From NCBI RefSeq assembly GCF_005154805.1, contig NZ_CP039727.1:5267501-5331500 (forward strand): a stretch of 64,000 bases of DNA, written 5' to 3'. Made by a program: the position numbers and the translations under genes. The notes beneath the pieces are model-generated. The model had not been told where the DNA came from. It saw only the letters and a program-made list of their open reading frames with translations, and made no database searches. Below are positions 18,432-26,964 of the stretch, piece by piece; within the stretch, counting starts at the first letter, position 1, and each line of letters starts with the position of its first letter. This DNA comes from Bacillus sp. S3. GTDB lineage: Bacteria; Bacillota; Bacilli; Bacillales; Cytobacillaceae.

Positions 18432-18935
18432 TTATTGAATTTTCGCTTTCAAGGTTTCGATATATTGGTAGGCCTCGTCAATTTCTGCTTCTGTATAGCG
18501 CTGGCTGCTTTTTAACGTAAATACCTTGTTTACCACTTCCTCTTTAGGAAGATTATCAAAATATAAAACCGTCGAAACCAGTTCGAGGAATCTAGCATTT
18601 TGCTCATTCATATCAGTCAAGCAATCAGTCAAAAAGGGCATATCTACTTCGTTCAAGCTGAGAAACTCTTTGCCGGAGTCTGTCAGCGTGTAGCGATATT
18701 GAAAATATCCACCCTTTTTTTCCTTCACTTCATTCAGAAATCCCATATTGCACAGCTCTTCCACCCGTGTCGTCAATTCCTCCGAATACGGCCCGTAAAA
18801 ATGAAACTGGAACCGGTCGTGAAAGGGAAACTCAATCTTCTTCGCAATATATATCATCTTTTGCAGCTTCTTCCTCCCGGTAATCTCACCGGAAACCAGA
18901 ATCGCCTGCATCAGCTTCGCATGATCTTTTAACAA
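18432..18935 (-). CDS. ywgA: YwgA family protein
   Basis: A 167-residue protein strongly like B. subtilis YwgA (MLKDHAKLMQAILVSGEITG, GRKKLQKMIYIAKKIEFPF, FHFYGPYSEELTTRVEELC). Family function is unknown; the pattern resembles winged-helix-like Panacea/SocA proteins. Start is TTG at 18935 with AGGAGA nine bases upstream; an ATG in the ribosome region is out of frame. It lies downstream of ywfO, as in B. subtilis. Confidence 0.85.
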   Translation of the reverse strand: MLKDHAKLMQAILVSGEITGRKKLQKMIYIAKKIEFPFHDRFQFHFYGPYSEELTTRVEELCNMGFLNEVKEKKGGYFQYRYTLTDSGKEFLSLNEVDMPFLTDCLTDMNEQNARFLELVSTVLYFDNLPKEEVVNKVFTLKSSQRYTEAEIDEAYQYIETLKAKIQ

Positions 18936-18963
18936 CGCTCGTCATCTCCTACTCCATTGCATT

Positions 18964-19025
18964 CGGTGTCAGTCACCATTTACAATATTTACACCATTCA
19001 CAGGTTACAAAGGGTGTCAGGCACC
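18964..19025. repeat. GGGTGTCAGGCACC family, two partial copies between ywfO and ywgA
   Basis: GGTGTCAGTCACC at 18965-18977 and GGGTGTCAGGCACC at 19012-19025, both in the same orientation, fill the spacer. Confidence 0.7.
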
Positions 19026-19047
19026 AATACTACTATTTTCACCTGAT

Positions 19048-20346
19048 TTATATCTCTAAAAGGGCACGTATTTGTTGTTTTATTTCTTTTTCGGTTGATT
19101 CATCTGCGAGAAAATCAGCCGGATAGTAGAGTTTATGGTCGGTTCTTCTTTTTCCCGATATTGCATCGACAATTTCTGACTCACGTGAGAGCTCACGCAG
19201 TTCCCCATTCTTCATTAACAAATGAATCGGCAGCCGTTCCTCTTCCTCGCCTGGACGGTAAAAGTCATATGGCAAATCCGACGATGAATCAACCACCAAA
19301 TAATAGTTAGGATCGATTCCGGCTTTTTCAAATAACGCCGTCAATTCCGCCAGTTTCTTGTATTCCTTCGCAGGATCAAACTCTGCGTACTTAAAGAGAT
19401 TCCGATTGACAAAACGCCGGCACAGATCGCTTAAAACGGGATCCGCTTCTTCCTGCCAGCTTTGAAAATAGTATAAAATAACGGATTCATCCAATTTTAA
19501 GTAGTCTTCTAATGTCACTTTCTCATGAAACAGCGACGTAAAGTGAATGGGCTCATATTTAAACTGATAGTTCTCTTTAAAAAGCTGCTTCGCTCGGTGA
19601 AGAATCTTGCTCAATATCACCTCAGCACTGCGTGAGACAGGATGAAAGTAGACCTGCCAATACATCTGGTAGCGGCTCATAATATAATCTTCCACCGCAT
19701 GCATCCCGCTCTTTTTGATAACGACCTGGTCTTCCCGGGGCCGCATCACCCGTAAAATACGCTCCATATCAAATTGTCCGTAGCTGACGCCGGTAAAATA
19801 AGCATCTCGCTGCAAATAATCCATCCTGTCAGCGTCTATTTGGCTGGAAATCAAGCTGACAACTAACTTTTTCGCTGATGTCTTGGCAATGACTTCGGCA
19901 ACTTGCGAAGGAAAATCAGTGCTCACCCTTAAGAGGATTTTATTTACTTCGGTATCACCTAAAATAATCGCGCGGGTTAAGTCTTCGTGGTCAAAATCAA
20001 ATACCTTTTCAAAAGAATGGGAAAACGGGCCGTGCCCAAGATCGTGGAGAAGTGCTGCGCAAAGCGTCAGCAGGCGTTCATCATTATTCCACTCCGGCCT
20101 TCCCGCAAACACATCATCGATGATACGGCGGACAATTTCATATACGCCGAGCGAATGATTGAAACGGCTGTGCTCAGCACCATGAAAGGTTAAAAAGGTT
20201 GTCCCAAGCTGCTTGATACGGCGCAGACGCTGAAACTCTTTTGTTCCGATTAAATCCCAAATCGCCCGGTCCCGGACATGGACATAGCGGTGGACAGGAT
20301 CTTTAAACACTTTTTCTTCATTCAACTTTTCCGCCGAATAATGCAT
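19048..20346 (-). CDS. ywfO: HD-domain phosphohydrolase (YwfO)
   Basis: A 432-aa HD-superfamily protein (B. subtilis YwfO is 433 aa). Seen: FLTFHGAEHSRFNHSLGVYE, the HD motif ALLHDLGHGPFSHSFE, and SSQIDADRMDYLQRDAYFTG with the distal Asp. This is the dNTP triphosphohydrolase-like layout; related enterococcal enzymes hydrolyse dNTPs under dGTP control, so a dNTPase role is likely but inferred. It is transcribed ahead of ywgA. Confidence 0.92.
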   Translation of the reverse strand: MHYSAEKLNEEKVFKDPVHRYVHVRDRAIWDLIGTKEFQRLRRIKQLGTTFLTFHGAEHSRFNHSLGVYEIVRRIIDDVFAGRPEWNNDERLLTLCAALLHDLGHGPFSHSFEKVFDFDHEDLTRAIILGDTEVNKILLRVSTDFPSQVAEVIAKTSAKKLVVSLISSQIDADRMDYLQRDAYFTGVSYGQFDMERILRVMRPREDQVVIKKSGMHAVEDYIMSRYQMYWQVYFHPVSRSAEVILSKILHRAKQLFKENYQFKYEPIHFTSLFHEKVTLEDYLKLDESVILYYFQSWQEEADPVLSDLCRRFVNRNLFKYAEFDPAKEYKKLAELTALFEKAGIDPNYYLVVDSSSDLPYDFYRPGEEEERLPIHLLMKNGELRELSRESEIVDAISGKRRTDHKLYYPADFLADESTEKEIKQQIRALLEI

Positions 20347-20433
20347 GGACTTCCCTCTTCCTTATATTTGCTACTATTATATCCCAATATCACCCATTTT
20401 TCAGCAAAATTCCGCAGGAGTTTTCGACAATTT

Positions 20434-20525
20434 GGGTGCCTGACACCCTTTGCATTATCCATAGGTTAGAAAGGGTGTCAGGCACCATTAACTGCATCTT
20501 TAGATTGGAAAAGGTGTCAGGCACC
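20434..20525. repeat. GGGTGTCAGGCACC family, cluster of three copies
   Basis: GGGTGCCTGACACCC (20434-20448) faces GGGTGTCAGGCACC (20473-20486), and a third GGTGTCAGGCACC lies at 20513-20525. The first two could pair over a 24-base loop. Confidence 0.75.
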
Positions 20526-20540
20526 GTTTCCTTTAAAATA

Positions 20541-20575
20541 AAAAATCACCTAAGTTATCGACGACTGAGGTGATT
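20541..20575 (-). terminator. Terminator overlapping the stop of the DUF1450 gene
   Basis: Minus-strand AATCACCT...AGGTGATT stem followed by TTTTTA. Confidence 0.6.
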
Positions 20576-20795
20576 ATTTGATCTTTTTATTTACTTTCTC
20601 CATTAATTCCTCTTCCGTTAAGGCGGCGACTGGGCGGTTGTTAACGAAGGCGAAGGTCTTTTTCCGGCCGGGTCCGCAATAGGACTGGCAGCCGATTTTG
20701 ATTTCGGCATCCGGATCGATTTCTTTCAAACGAGGGATTAATGTCTTTAAATTCACGGCCTGACAATCATCGCAAACGCGAAATTCATTGGACAT
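20574..20795 (-). CDS. DUF1450 family protein
   Basis: A 73-aa protein with a conserved Cys pattern: CDDCQAVNL near the N-terminus, then [22 protein letters not shown]. This is the DUF1450 (YuzB-like) family, whose thioredoxin-like or iron-sulfur-like Cys pairs have no known role. It lies between ywfO and rsfA, the position of ywzC in B. subtilis; whether it is the orthologue was not settled. Confidence 0.85.
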   Translation of the reverse strand: MSNEFRVCDDCQAVNLKTLIPRLKEIDPDAEIKIGCQSYCGPGRKKTFAFVNNRPVAALTEEELMEKVNKKIK

Positions 20796-21130
20796 TATCT
20801 ACAACCCTTTCTACGGTCAATCTACTATATATACATTATTTTACCCAAGAAGCTTCGAGATAAGCTATGGGAAAATCGACAATTTTAGCTAATCGATAAC
20901 ATTTTAACTCCATAGGTATTTTACAGTTTCTTTTTTCCCATTGCAAGTTGCAATCTTTAGCAACACTTGCCATCCTGCCAAATCTTTTAGTTAAAAAATC
21001 TACTATCCTTTTAATCATTTTGGTATAAAGCTTGAAAAACTTGTCCATCCTATGACTAGAGCTTTTACAAAAATCGCCAGAAATATGACTGGCAACGTTA
21101 AAGGTATATTATTTTAGGGAGTTGAACCAT
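20796..21130. other. Intergenic region between the DUF1450 gene and rsfA
   Basis: It holds the forespore-type rsfA promoter and its short leader. A 70-codon minus-strand frame (20836-21048) lacks a good ribosome site and starts inside that promoter, so it is not called. Nothing else was recognised. Confidence 0.5.
21023..21052 (+). promoter_or_regulatory. SigG/SigF-type promoter of rsfA
   Basis: GTATA (21023-21027), 18-bp spacer, CATCCTA (21046-21052): full agreement with GHATR-N18-CATNCTA. B. subtilis rsfA is expressed in the forespore. Confidence 0.65.
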
Positions 21131-21901
21131 ATGAAAGTACGTCAAGACGCATGGACAGATGAGAATGATCTGCTATTGGCTGAAACGGTGCTTCGCCATG
21201 TGAGAGAAGGCAGTACACAGCTGAATGCCTTTGAAGAGGTAGGGGACAAGCTGAACCGAACCTCTGCCGCCTGTGGATTCCGATGGAACGCCGTCGTCCG
21301 CCACACCTATGAAAAAGCATTACAATTAGCCAAAAAGCAGCGAAAACAAAGACAAAGAGTGTTAGGGAAGGATCAAGGCGGCAAGAAAAAGCTGCTTTAC
21401 AATCCACCAGTCACGGCTTCGGAGGAATTCGAAACCATGCCGCAGCTGCAGGTTGACATGCCGCTGGAAACCACAATGGAAATGCCTGATTTATCAGTTG
21501 AGGCAGCTCAAGAAACCTATGTGAAGCCGCCAGTCCAAGTCCAGGCCCAAAGCCAGCCGCAAAGCCAAACATACAGAGCTACAGCCGCCAGCGGACTGAC
21601 CCTTGATGCTGTTATCTCTTACTTACAAAACTTTCATCATTCCAATCTGCAAAATGAAGCATTAAAAAGTGAGAATGAAAGATTGAAGCGGGAGATGGCA
21701 GAGTTACGAAAGCAAAATGAGGAAATGTCAGCAAAGATTTCCGGGCTCGAGGAGAATTCCGAAACAATTCAAGAAGATTACGAGACCCTTATGAAAATTA
21801 TGAACCGCGCCCGCAAGCTTGTACTATTTGAAGAAGAAGAAAGACCTGCTACAAAATTCAAAATGGACCGCAACGGGAACCTTGAAAAGGTAGCAGAGTA
21901 A
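21131..21901 (+). CDS. rsfA: Prespore-specific transcription factor RsfA
   Basis: A 256-aa regulator with a Myb/SANT-like N-terminal domain ([34 protein letters not shown]). A Gln/Pro-rich linker follows, then a coiled coil (residues about 170-225). RsfA adjusts SigF-dependent genes in the forespore. The ATG at 21131 has GGGAG nine bases upstream and an SigG-type promoter further up. The linker and coiled coil extend beyond the DNA-binding region, as in other Bacillus RsfA proteins. Confidence 0.88.
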   Translation: MKVRQDAWTDENDLLLAETVLRHVREGSTQLNAFEEVGDKLNRTSAACGFRWNAVVRHTYEKALQLAKKQRKQRQRVLGKDQGGKKKLLYNPPVTASEEFETMPQLQVDMPLETTMEMPDLSVEAAQETYVKPPVQVQAQSQPQSQTYRATAASGLTLDAVISYLQNFHHSNLQNEALKSENERLKREMAELRKQNEEMSAKISGLEENSETIQEDYETLMKIMNRARKLVLFEEEERPATKFKMDRNGNLEKVAE

Positions 21902-21902
21902 G

Positions 21903-22150
21903 AAAAGCGGAAGCGCCCTGTTCAGCGGCGTATGGCCTCCTCGAAAAAGCTAACGCTTTTCCTTCGTGCGATGTCTATGCTGCCGTAGCTTTCCTTCTGG
22001 AGCACTCCAACTGAGATAAAGGAAACACGAAGAGCCGGAGGCGATTAGATGTTGACTTATCGTAGGGCGGAGAGCGAAGGCGTCTCGCCGCTTGGGCGCT
22101 GAAGCTGGACAATTCTCGAAGTAGAAAATTTATTCTTTTTTTAATAAAAG
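21903..22150. repeat. Dispersed structured element of about 240 bp, long copy A
   Basis: It begins AAAAGCGGAAGCGCCCTG and contains CTTATCGTAGGGCGGAGAGC, then GGGCGCTGAAGCTGGACA. Copies B-F lie at 25.2, 28.4, 35.4, 53.6 and 55.8 kb. The ends are imperfect inverted repeats (AGCGCC/GGGCGCT). Copy A shows more substitutions than copy C. No protein-coding capacity is apparent. Confidence 0.85.
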
Positions 22151-22190
22151 GCATTGGGAGAAGAGACAGGAGCAGCATCTTACTATAGAA

Positions 22191-22227
22191 AGGCCGCGGA
22201 CCAAGTAAAAGGTCCGCGGCCTTTTTA
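22191..22227. terminator. Bidirectional terminator between rsfA and lipL
   Basis: AGGCCGCGGACC/GGTCCGCGGCCT stem with an eight-base loop, T run on the plus side and A run on the other. It serves convergent rsfA and lipL. Confidence 0.85.
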
Positions 22228-22287
22228 GCTAAAAAGGAAAGGGCTACATGCCTGAATGCCTGTAGCTCGCCAATCAGTGAGTTTTCT

Positions 22288-23118
22288 TTAGCGGCCGGCA
22301 ATCGTTTCATTCCGGTCAATCACCCGTTGATAATAACCGGGAAATAATCCAAGCTCGTATTCGTTCAGCTGCCCCGCATACAAAAACTCACTATGTGCCT
22401 TTAACTGATTTAACAAACGCAGCATGACATCGCCGACGGAAAAAGGTGTCCCGAGCAATTCTGACAGCGAGGCCATCACCTCCGGAACAATGTCCGGGAA
22501 GGCAAATTTCGTTTCTTCCCCCTGTTTGGCCCGCTCGTAAAAATGCTTCACAAGTTCGGCCCGTTTCGCACCGCTGCCATTGACACAGAGATAGATCTGG
22601 ACAGCGACTCCTTTTTTCAGACGGCGCTGCGAGATGCCGGCAAACTTTTTGCCGCCGATGCTCAGATCGTAACTTCCCGGGCAATAAGAGCCCACAATTT
22701 CCCGTGCCTCGATTTGCTGCGGGAAATCGGCAAACATCTGTTGGATCAGTTCCCACATAACATCATAGCCGCGGTTGATATCGATTCCTTTTTCAGCCTC
22801 GGGGAAAATTAACGAGATATTTAGGACGCCTTCATCAAGGACAACCGCCAACCCGCCGGAATTTCGGACAATCACCTGATACCCCTCTTGCTTTAAAAAT
22901 TGAATACCTTCCTGCAAAAATGGCAATCTCGTATCCTGGATGCCGAGGACCACCGTATTGTGATGCACCCATGTCCGCGCTGTCGCCGGCGCTTCGCCTG
23001 CTCCGACTGCGGCACATAACGTATCATCGGTGCCAAATGATTGTGTTGCCTGAAAATGAATGCCGACAGCAGACTGGTCAATGATCCGCCACTGTGACTG
23101 GCGCAGTAAACCTTCCAT
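22288..23118 (-). CDS. lipL: Octanoyl-[GcvH]:protein N-octanoyltransferase
   Basis: A 276-aa LplA-like amidotransferase that moves octanoate from GcvH to the E2 subunits of 2-oxoacid dehydrogenases. Seen: [41 protein letters not shown] with the nucleophilic Cys and the conserved Lys, and ISQRR. Length and position upstream of pta's end match B. subtilis LipL (YwfL). It is a single gene with its own terminator. Confidence 0.93.
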   Translation of the reverse strand: MEGLLRQSQWRIIDQSAVGIHFQATQSFGTDDTLCAAVGAGEAPATARTWVHHNTVVLGIQDTRLPFLQEGIQFLKQEGYQVIVRNSGGLAVVLDEGVLNISLIFPEAEKGIDINRGYDVMWELIQQMFADFPQQIEAREIVGSYCPGSYDLSIGGKKFAGISQRRLKKGVAVQIYLCVNGSGAKRAELVKHFYERAKQGEETKFAFPDIVPEVMASLSELLGTPFSVGDVMLRLLNQLKAHSEFLYAGQLNEYELGLFPGYYQRVIDRNETIAGR

Positions 23119-23157
23119 CTTGAAAACCCCTTAACATTAATACATCCATTTTATCAT

Positions 23158-23196
23158 AAAAAAGGAGCCAGCCCTACACGACGGACCAGCCCCAAA
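23158..23196 (-). terminator. Terminator of pta
   Basis: Minus-strand GGGGCTGG pairs with CTGGCTCC using several G-U pairs, followed by TTTTTT. Confidence 0.45.
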
Positions 23197-23204
23197 ACTT
23201 GAAA

Positions 23205-24176
23205 TTATAACCCTTGCGCCGCCGTAATTAACGCGAGCTTGTACACATCTTCTTCGTTACAGCCGCGAGATAGATCGTTCACTGGTGCATTCAACCCTTG
23301 CAGGATCGGGCCGACTGCTTCAAAACCGCCTAAACGCTGCGCGATTTTATAGCCAATGTTGCCTGCTTCTAGGCTAGGGAAGATAAACACATTCGCATCC
23401 CCTTGCAGGACAGAACCTGGTGCCTTACTTTTGGCCACAGATGGCACAAACGCGGCGTCAAATTGGAATTCCCCGTCTAACACAAGTGAAGCATCGCGGC
23501 GTTTCGCCTCAGCCACAGCCTCAACAATTCGTTCTGTCTCAGGAGATTTCGCCGAACCCTTTGTTGAAAAGCTCAGCATCGCAATCCGCGGCTCGATATC
23601 AAACATTTCCGCTGTTTTCGCGCTTTCAATCGCAATCTCCGCTAAATCATTGCTATCCGGAGCAATGTTAATCGCACAATCGGCGAACACATATTTTTCA
23701 TCCTCACGAACCATGATGAACACGCCGGACGTCTTCTTTACGCCTGCTTTTGTTTTAATAATTTGCAGTGCCGGACGAACCGTATCTGCCGTCGAATGCG
23801 CTGCACCGCTCACCAAGCCATGTGCTTTTTTCAAGTAAACGAGCATCGTGCCGAAATAGTTTTCATCAAGCAGGATTTTGCGGGCATCCTCTTCGGTTGC
23901 CTTCCCTTTGCGGCGCTCGACAAATGCGGCGACCAACTCATCCATGCCTGCATAGGCTGCCGGATCATAGATTTCTGCAGATTCTAAAGAAACGCCAAGC
24001 TCTGCCGCTTTTGCCTGCACCTTTTCGATATTGCCAATCAAAATCGGCGTGATTAATTTTTCCGCAGCCAAACGGCCTGCTGCACGGACAATTCGCTCAT
24101 CCAATCCTTCTGGAAAAACAATTCTCAAATCACGTCCGGAAACTTTCTGCTTTAAACCTTCAAATAAATCACTCAC
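23205..24176 (-). CDS. pta: Phosphate acetyltransferase
   Basis: A 323-aa enzyme converting acetyl-CoA and phosphate to acetyl phosphate, the first step of acetate overflow. Seen: IVFPEGLDERIVRAAGRLA, GAAHSTADTVRPALQIIKTK, LSFSTKGSAKSPETERI and GPILQGLNAPVNDLSRGC. GTG at 24176 is taken as start, since AGGGAGG lies eight bases upstream and VSDLFEGLKQKV aligns with B. subtilis Pta. The frame is open nine codons further but without a site. Confidence 0.96.
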   Translation of the reverse strand: MSDLFEGLKQKVSGRDLRIVFPEGLDERIVRAAGRLAAEKLITPILIGNIEKVQAKAAELGVSLESAEIYDPAAYAGMDELVAAFVERRKGKATEEDARKILLDENYFGTMLVYLKKAHGLVSGAAHSTADTVRPALQIIKTKAGVKKTSGVFIMVREDEKYVFADCAINIAPDSNDLAEIAIESAKTAEMFDIEPRIAMLSFSTKGSAKSPETERIVEAVAEAKRRDASLVLDGEFQFDAAFVPSVAKSKAPGSVLQGDANVFIFPSLEAGNIGYKIAQRLGGFEAVGPILQGLNAPVNDLSRGCNEEDVYKLALITAAQGL

Positions 24177-24425
24177 ATTAAAATCCTCCCTTAAAAAGAA
24201 CATCTTCTTCTAGCATACTTTACCAAGGTGAAATTTCAAGCAATGTCCATCACAGACAGCGGTTTCAGTAAGATGTTTTTTTTTTCAAAAAATTACACTC
24301 ATACTTTTACTATTTACCCTTTTTTGCAAAAATATCCACTTCCCCGCTTTCAAGTGTTTAGAAAGGCGTCCCTTGGTCAAACTATGATATAGTTATGGAT
24401 GAATGACTATCTAGGAGTGATTATA

Positions 24426-25169
24426 ATGAGTGAAGCAGCACAAACGCTTGATGGCTGGTATTGCCTGCATGATTTCCGTACCGTGGATTGGACTATATGG
24501 AAAATGCTTTCTAGCGACGAACGCCAAACCGCCATCCACGAGTTTTTAAGTCTGGTTGAAAAATGGAACCAAACGGGAGAACGCAAAGAAGGCAGCCATG
24601 CCTTATATACAATTGTTGGGCAAAAGGCTGATTTTATGATGATGATCCTTCGTCCAACAATGGAAGAGTTAAATGAAATTGAAACCGAATTCAATAAAAC
24701 AAAGCTTGCAGAATACACCATTCCTGCGCATTCATATGTGTCAGTAGTAGAACTTAGCAACTACCTCCCAGCGGGTGAAGATCCCTATCAAAATCCGCAA
24801 ATTCTGGCACGCCTTTACCCGGCACTGCCTAAAACAAAGCATGTCTGCTTCTATCCAATGGATAAGCGCCGCCAGGGGAATGATAACTGGTACATGCTGC
24901 CGATGGAAGAGCGCCGCAGCATGATGCGCAGCCACGGGATGATTGGCCGTACCTATGCGGGTAAAGTAAAACAAATTATCACCGGCTCCGTCGGCTTCGA
25001 TGATTACGAATGGGGCGTTACCCTGTTCGCAGACGATGTTCTTCAATTCAAAAAGCTCATTTATGAAATGCGCTTTGATGAAGTGAGTGCGCGCTACGGC
25101 GAATTTGGCGCCTTCTTTGTCGGCAATCTTTTAGAAGAAGAACGGGTAGCAAAATTTCTTCACGTATAA
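24426..25169 (+). CDS. hemQ: Coproheme decarboxylase
   Basis: A 247-aa member of the chlorite dismutase-like family. It converts coproheme III to heme b with peroxide in the coproporphyrin-dependent pathway of Gram-positives. Seen: the catalytic Tyr in [13 protein letters not shown], and the proximal His in [19 protein letters not shown] 24426 has AGGAGTG upstream; nine extra codons upstream are not needed. The order pta-hemQ-gerQ follows B. subtilis ywfI. Confidence 0.95.
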   Translation: MSEAAQTLDGWYCLHDFRTVDWTIWKMLSSDERQTAIHEFLSLVEKWNQTGERKEGSHALYTIVGQKADFMMMILRPTMEELNEIETEFNKTKLAEYTIPAHSYVSVVELSNYLPAGEDPYQNPQILARLYPALPKTKHVCFYPMDKRRQGNDNWYMLPMEERRSMMRSHGMIGRTYAGKVKQIITGSVGFDDYEWGVTLFADDVLQFKKLIYEMRFDEVSARYGEFGAFFVGNLLEEERVAKFLHV

Positions 25170-25174
25170 TTACG

Positions 25175-25246
25175 AAAAGCGGAAGCGCCCTGGTCAGCGG
25201 CGTATGTCCTCCTCGAAAAAGCTCTCATCCGGGAGCTTTTTTTGCT
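25175..25246. repeat. Dispersed structured element, truncated copy B, fused to the hemQ terminator
   Basis: The first 48 bp (AAAAGCGGAAGCGCCCTGGT through CTCGAAAAAGCT) match the left end of copies A and C. They run straight into an AAAAAGCTC/GAGCTTTTTTT terminator hairpin that would end hemQ. Confidence 0.75.
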
Positions 25247-25268
25247 TCCTAAAACTATCTGATCCAAG

Positions 25269-25297
25269 TCATATTTCCCCCTCTATACTCATACTAT
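25269..25297 (+). promoter_or_regulatory. SigE-type promoter of gerQ
   Basis: TCATATT (25269-25275), 14-bp spacer, CATACTAT (25290-25297). The SigE consensus is KMATATT-N14-CATACANT. gerQ is a mother-cell gene in B. subtilis. The leader would be about 185 nt, unusually long. Confidence 0.6.
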
Positions 25298-25491
25298 TTA
25301 AACAGCGAGTCTCAAATTAGCTCCAATTGTCTTAATGAAGAAGAGGTGAGAAAAAACCTTTTTAAACTGTAACCAATCTAGGTGCAATGGAGTATGAATA
25401 GAATGTTGGGCCAGTCGTCAATCCCCTATAAAAAAGGGATGGCGCCGTACTGCCAGAAAGTTTCATTCACTTATTTCTAGGAGGGAAAAAG

Positions 25492-25962
25492 ATGAGCCAA
25501 TACTACAATCCTCAAGGATTTCAGCCTTATACAGGGGCAGCAGGACAACAGGGGGCACAGCCAGTCGCTGGCGGCGGGCAAGGATTTATGCCCACTCAAG
25601 GATTTCCGCAATTTCCGCCAGCTGGAGCTGGAACACCGCCACGGCCGCCTGTAAACGGGGGGCAGGTACCGGGCATGCTGCCAATTGAGCAGTCATACAT
25701 CGAAAACATTTTGCGTTTGAACAAAGGGAAATTAGTCAGCGTATTTGCCACATTTGAAGGCAACACCCAGTGGAATGCCAAGGAATTTAAAGGCATCATT
25801 GAAGCAGCAGGAAGAGACCATGTAATCCTCAGCGACCCGCAGGCAGGCACCCGGTTCCTCATCCCGATGGTGGCTGTCGACTACATTACCTTTGCCGAGG
25901 AAATCGAATATGAATATCCGTTGGGAAGCGGTCCGTCACTAGGAACTTACCCACCGAGATGA
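25492..25962 (+). CDS. gerQ: Spore coat protein GerQ
   Basis: A 156-aa coat protein with a Gln/Gly/Pro-rich N-terminus (repeated QGFQP, QGFMPTQGFPQFPP) and a conserved C-terminal domain (PIEQSYIENILRLNKGKLVS, TFEGNTQWNAKEFKGIIEAA, DPQAGTRFLIPMVAVDYITF). GerQ is crosslinked by transglutaminase in the coat and is needed for correct placement of the cortex-lytic enzyme CwlJ. AGGAGGG stands seven bases before the ATG, and a SigE-like promoter lies upstream. Confidence 0.94.
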   Translation: MSQYYNPQGFQPYTGAAGQQGAQPVAGGGQGFMPTQGFPQFPPAGAGTPPRPPVNGGQVPGMLPIEQSYIENILRLNKGKLVSVFATFEGNTQWNAKEFKGIIEAAGRDHVILSDPQAGTRFLIPMVAVDYITFAEEIEYEYPLGSGPSLGTYPPR

Positions 25963-25970
25963 GCAAATAT

Positions 25971-26010
25971 AAGCGGGGCCCCAAAATATAAAGGAGGCCC
26001 CGCTTTTTTT
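25971..26010. terminator. Terminator between gerQ and ywdK
   Basis: AGCGGGGCCCC/GGAGGCCCCGCT stem followed by TTTTTTT on the plus strand; convergent genes share it. Confidence 0.85.
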
Positions 26011-26011
26011 A

Positions 26012-26383
26012 TTAAAAATTCTTCACGGCACCGACAATCATGAGCACCCACGCAGCTAAGAAGCAAACCCCGCCAATCGGAGTAATGGCGCCTAAGACGC
26101 CAACCTTTGTCAGGCTTAACAAGTACAAGCTGCCGCTGAATATAATGATCCCGGCGAACATTAACCATCCGGACCAGCTAAAAACGGAGCTTGCTCCGAC
26201 TTTCCCGAGGAGCAGACCGATTATTAAGATCCCGGTTGCGTGGAACATTTGATAGGTAACGCCGGTTTTCCAAATCTCCAAGTAATGAGCGTCAAGCCGG
26301 TCCTTTAGTCCGTGTGCACCGAAGGCCCCAAGCGCCACGGCTATAAAGGCATTGATGGCCCCCACAATAATAAATGCTTTCAT
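26012..26383 (-). CDS. ywdK: DUF423 family membrane protein (YwdK)
   Basis: A 123-aa protein with four predicted helices, starting AFIIVGAINAFIAVALGAFG and containing the family motif GAFGAHGLKDRLD. DUF423 proteins are widespread small inner-membrane proteins without a proven function. GGAGGGGG lies before the ATG. The order gerQ-ywdK-ywdI follows B. subtilis. Confidence 0.9.
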   Translation of the reverse strand: MKAFIIVGAINAFIAVALGAFGAHGLKDRLDAHYLEIWKTGVTYQMFHATGILIIGLLLGKVGASSVFSWSGWLMFAGIIIFSGSLYLLSLTKVGVLGAITPIGGVCFLAAWVLMIVGAVKNF

Positions 26384-26429
26384 TAAAAATCCCCCTCCAT
26401 TTTGCTAGCTTCAGCGCCCATCCCTTCGA

Positions 26430-26756
26430 TTAAAAATCAAATAACGAATCGCCGTTTGCTTCGTCCATCTCTATTTTTTTCGCCTGCGGCATCAATGCCG
26501 GCTGCTGAAAAACTTGTTGATTCACCGCTGATTGTTGAAATGCCTGTTGGTTCACTGCCGGCTGCCCGCTGACGCGGTTTGTCATAACAGGAACAGGCTG
26601 GGCCACTGGCCGCTCTGCTTTTTCATCTAAAATCAATTCGCATAATATTTTAATAGAGTACACTTTTTCCCGCAAGCTTTCTTGCTTGCTACTCGTTTTC
26701 GCCAGCTGCAATTCTTCTTCGATTTTTGCTAATAGTTTCTCGATAGATACATTCAC
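26430..26756 (-). CDS. ywdI: YwdI family protein
   Basis: A 108-aa DUF5327 protein: an N-terminal helix rich in Glu/Lys (VSIEKLLAKIEEELQLAKTS), a Gln/Ala/Pro-rich repeat in the middle (QQAFQQSA, NQQVFQQPA), and an acidic tail DEANGDSLFDF. Function is unknown. The GTG at 26756 has GAGGTG upstream. It is the last gene of the B. subtilis-like block. Confidence 0.8.
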   Translation of the reverse strand: MNVSIEKLLAKIEEELQLAKTSSKQESLREKVYSIKILCELILDEKAERPVAQPVPVMTNRVSGQPAVNQQAFQQSAVNQQVFQQPALMPQAKKIEMDEANGDSLFDF

Positions 26757-26844
26757 TTCTTACACCTCTGCTAACAGTCTCGTACCTATTTTACATGAGT
26801 ATCGCCTATTTTACGAAAAAATAACCTTCATCCGGCGTTCGACA

Positions 26845-26860
26845 TGTTTCACGTGAAACA
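26845..26860. promoter_or_regulatory. parS site (ParB/Spo0J binding site)
   Basis: TGTTTCACGTGAAACA is a perfect 16-bp palindrome identical to the bacterial parS consensus TGTTNCACGTGAAACA. B. subtilis has parS sites on the origin-proximal left arm, in the region of the same genes, so position and sequence agree. Confidence 0.92.
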
Positions 26861-26964
26861 AGCGAAATTTGTCCTTTTTTCCCCATCCTTTCTGAACTTT
26901 CGGTAATTATTCATACAATAACGATGGATAACTCGTTATAATACATTTAAAGGAGCGTGCTGAT

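Noticed and set aside
20836..21048. 70-codon minus-strand frame before rsfA
   Set aside because: No ribosome site, no recognisable features, and it starts within the predicted forespore promoter of rsfA.
21975..22319. 114-codon minus-strand frame
   Set aside because: Made of dispersed element copy A and the terminator region; overlaps the 3' end of lipL in another frame.
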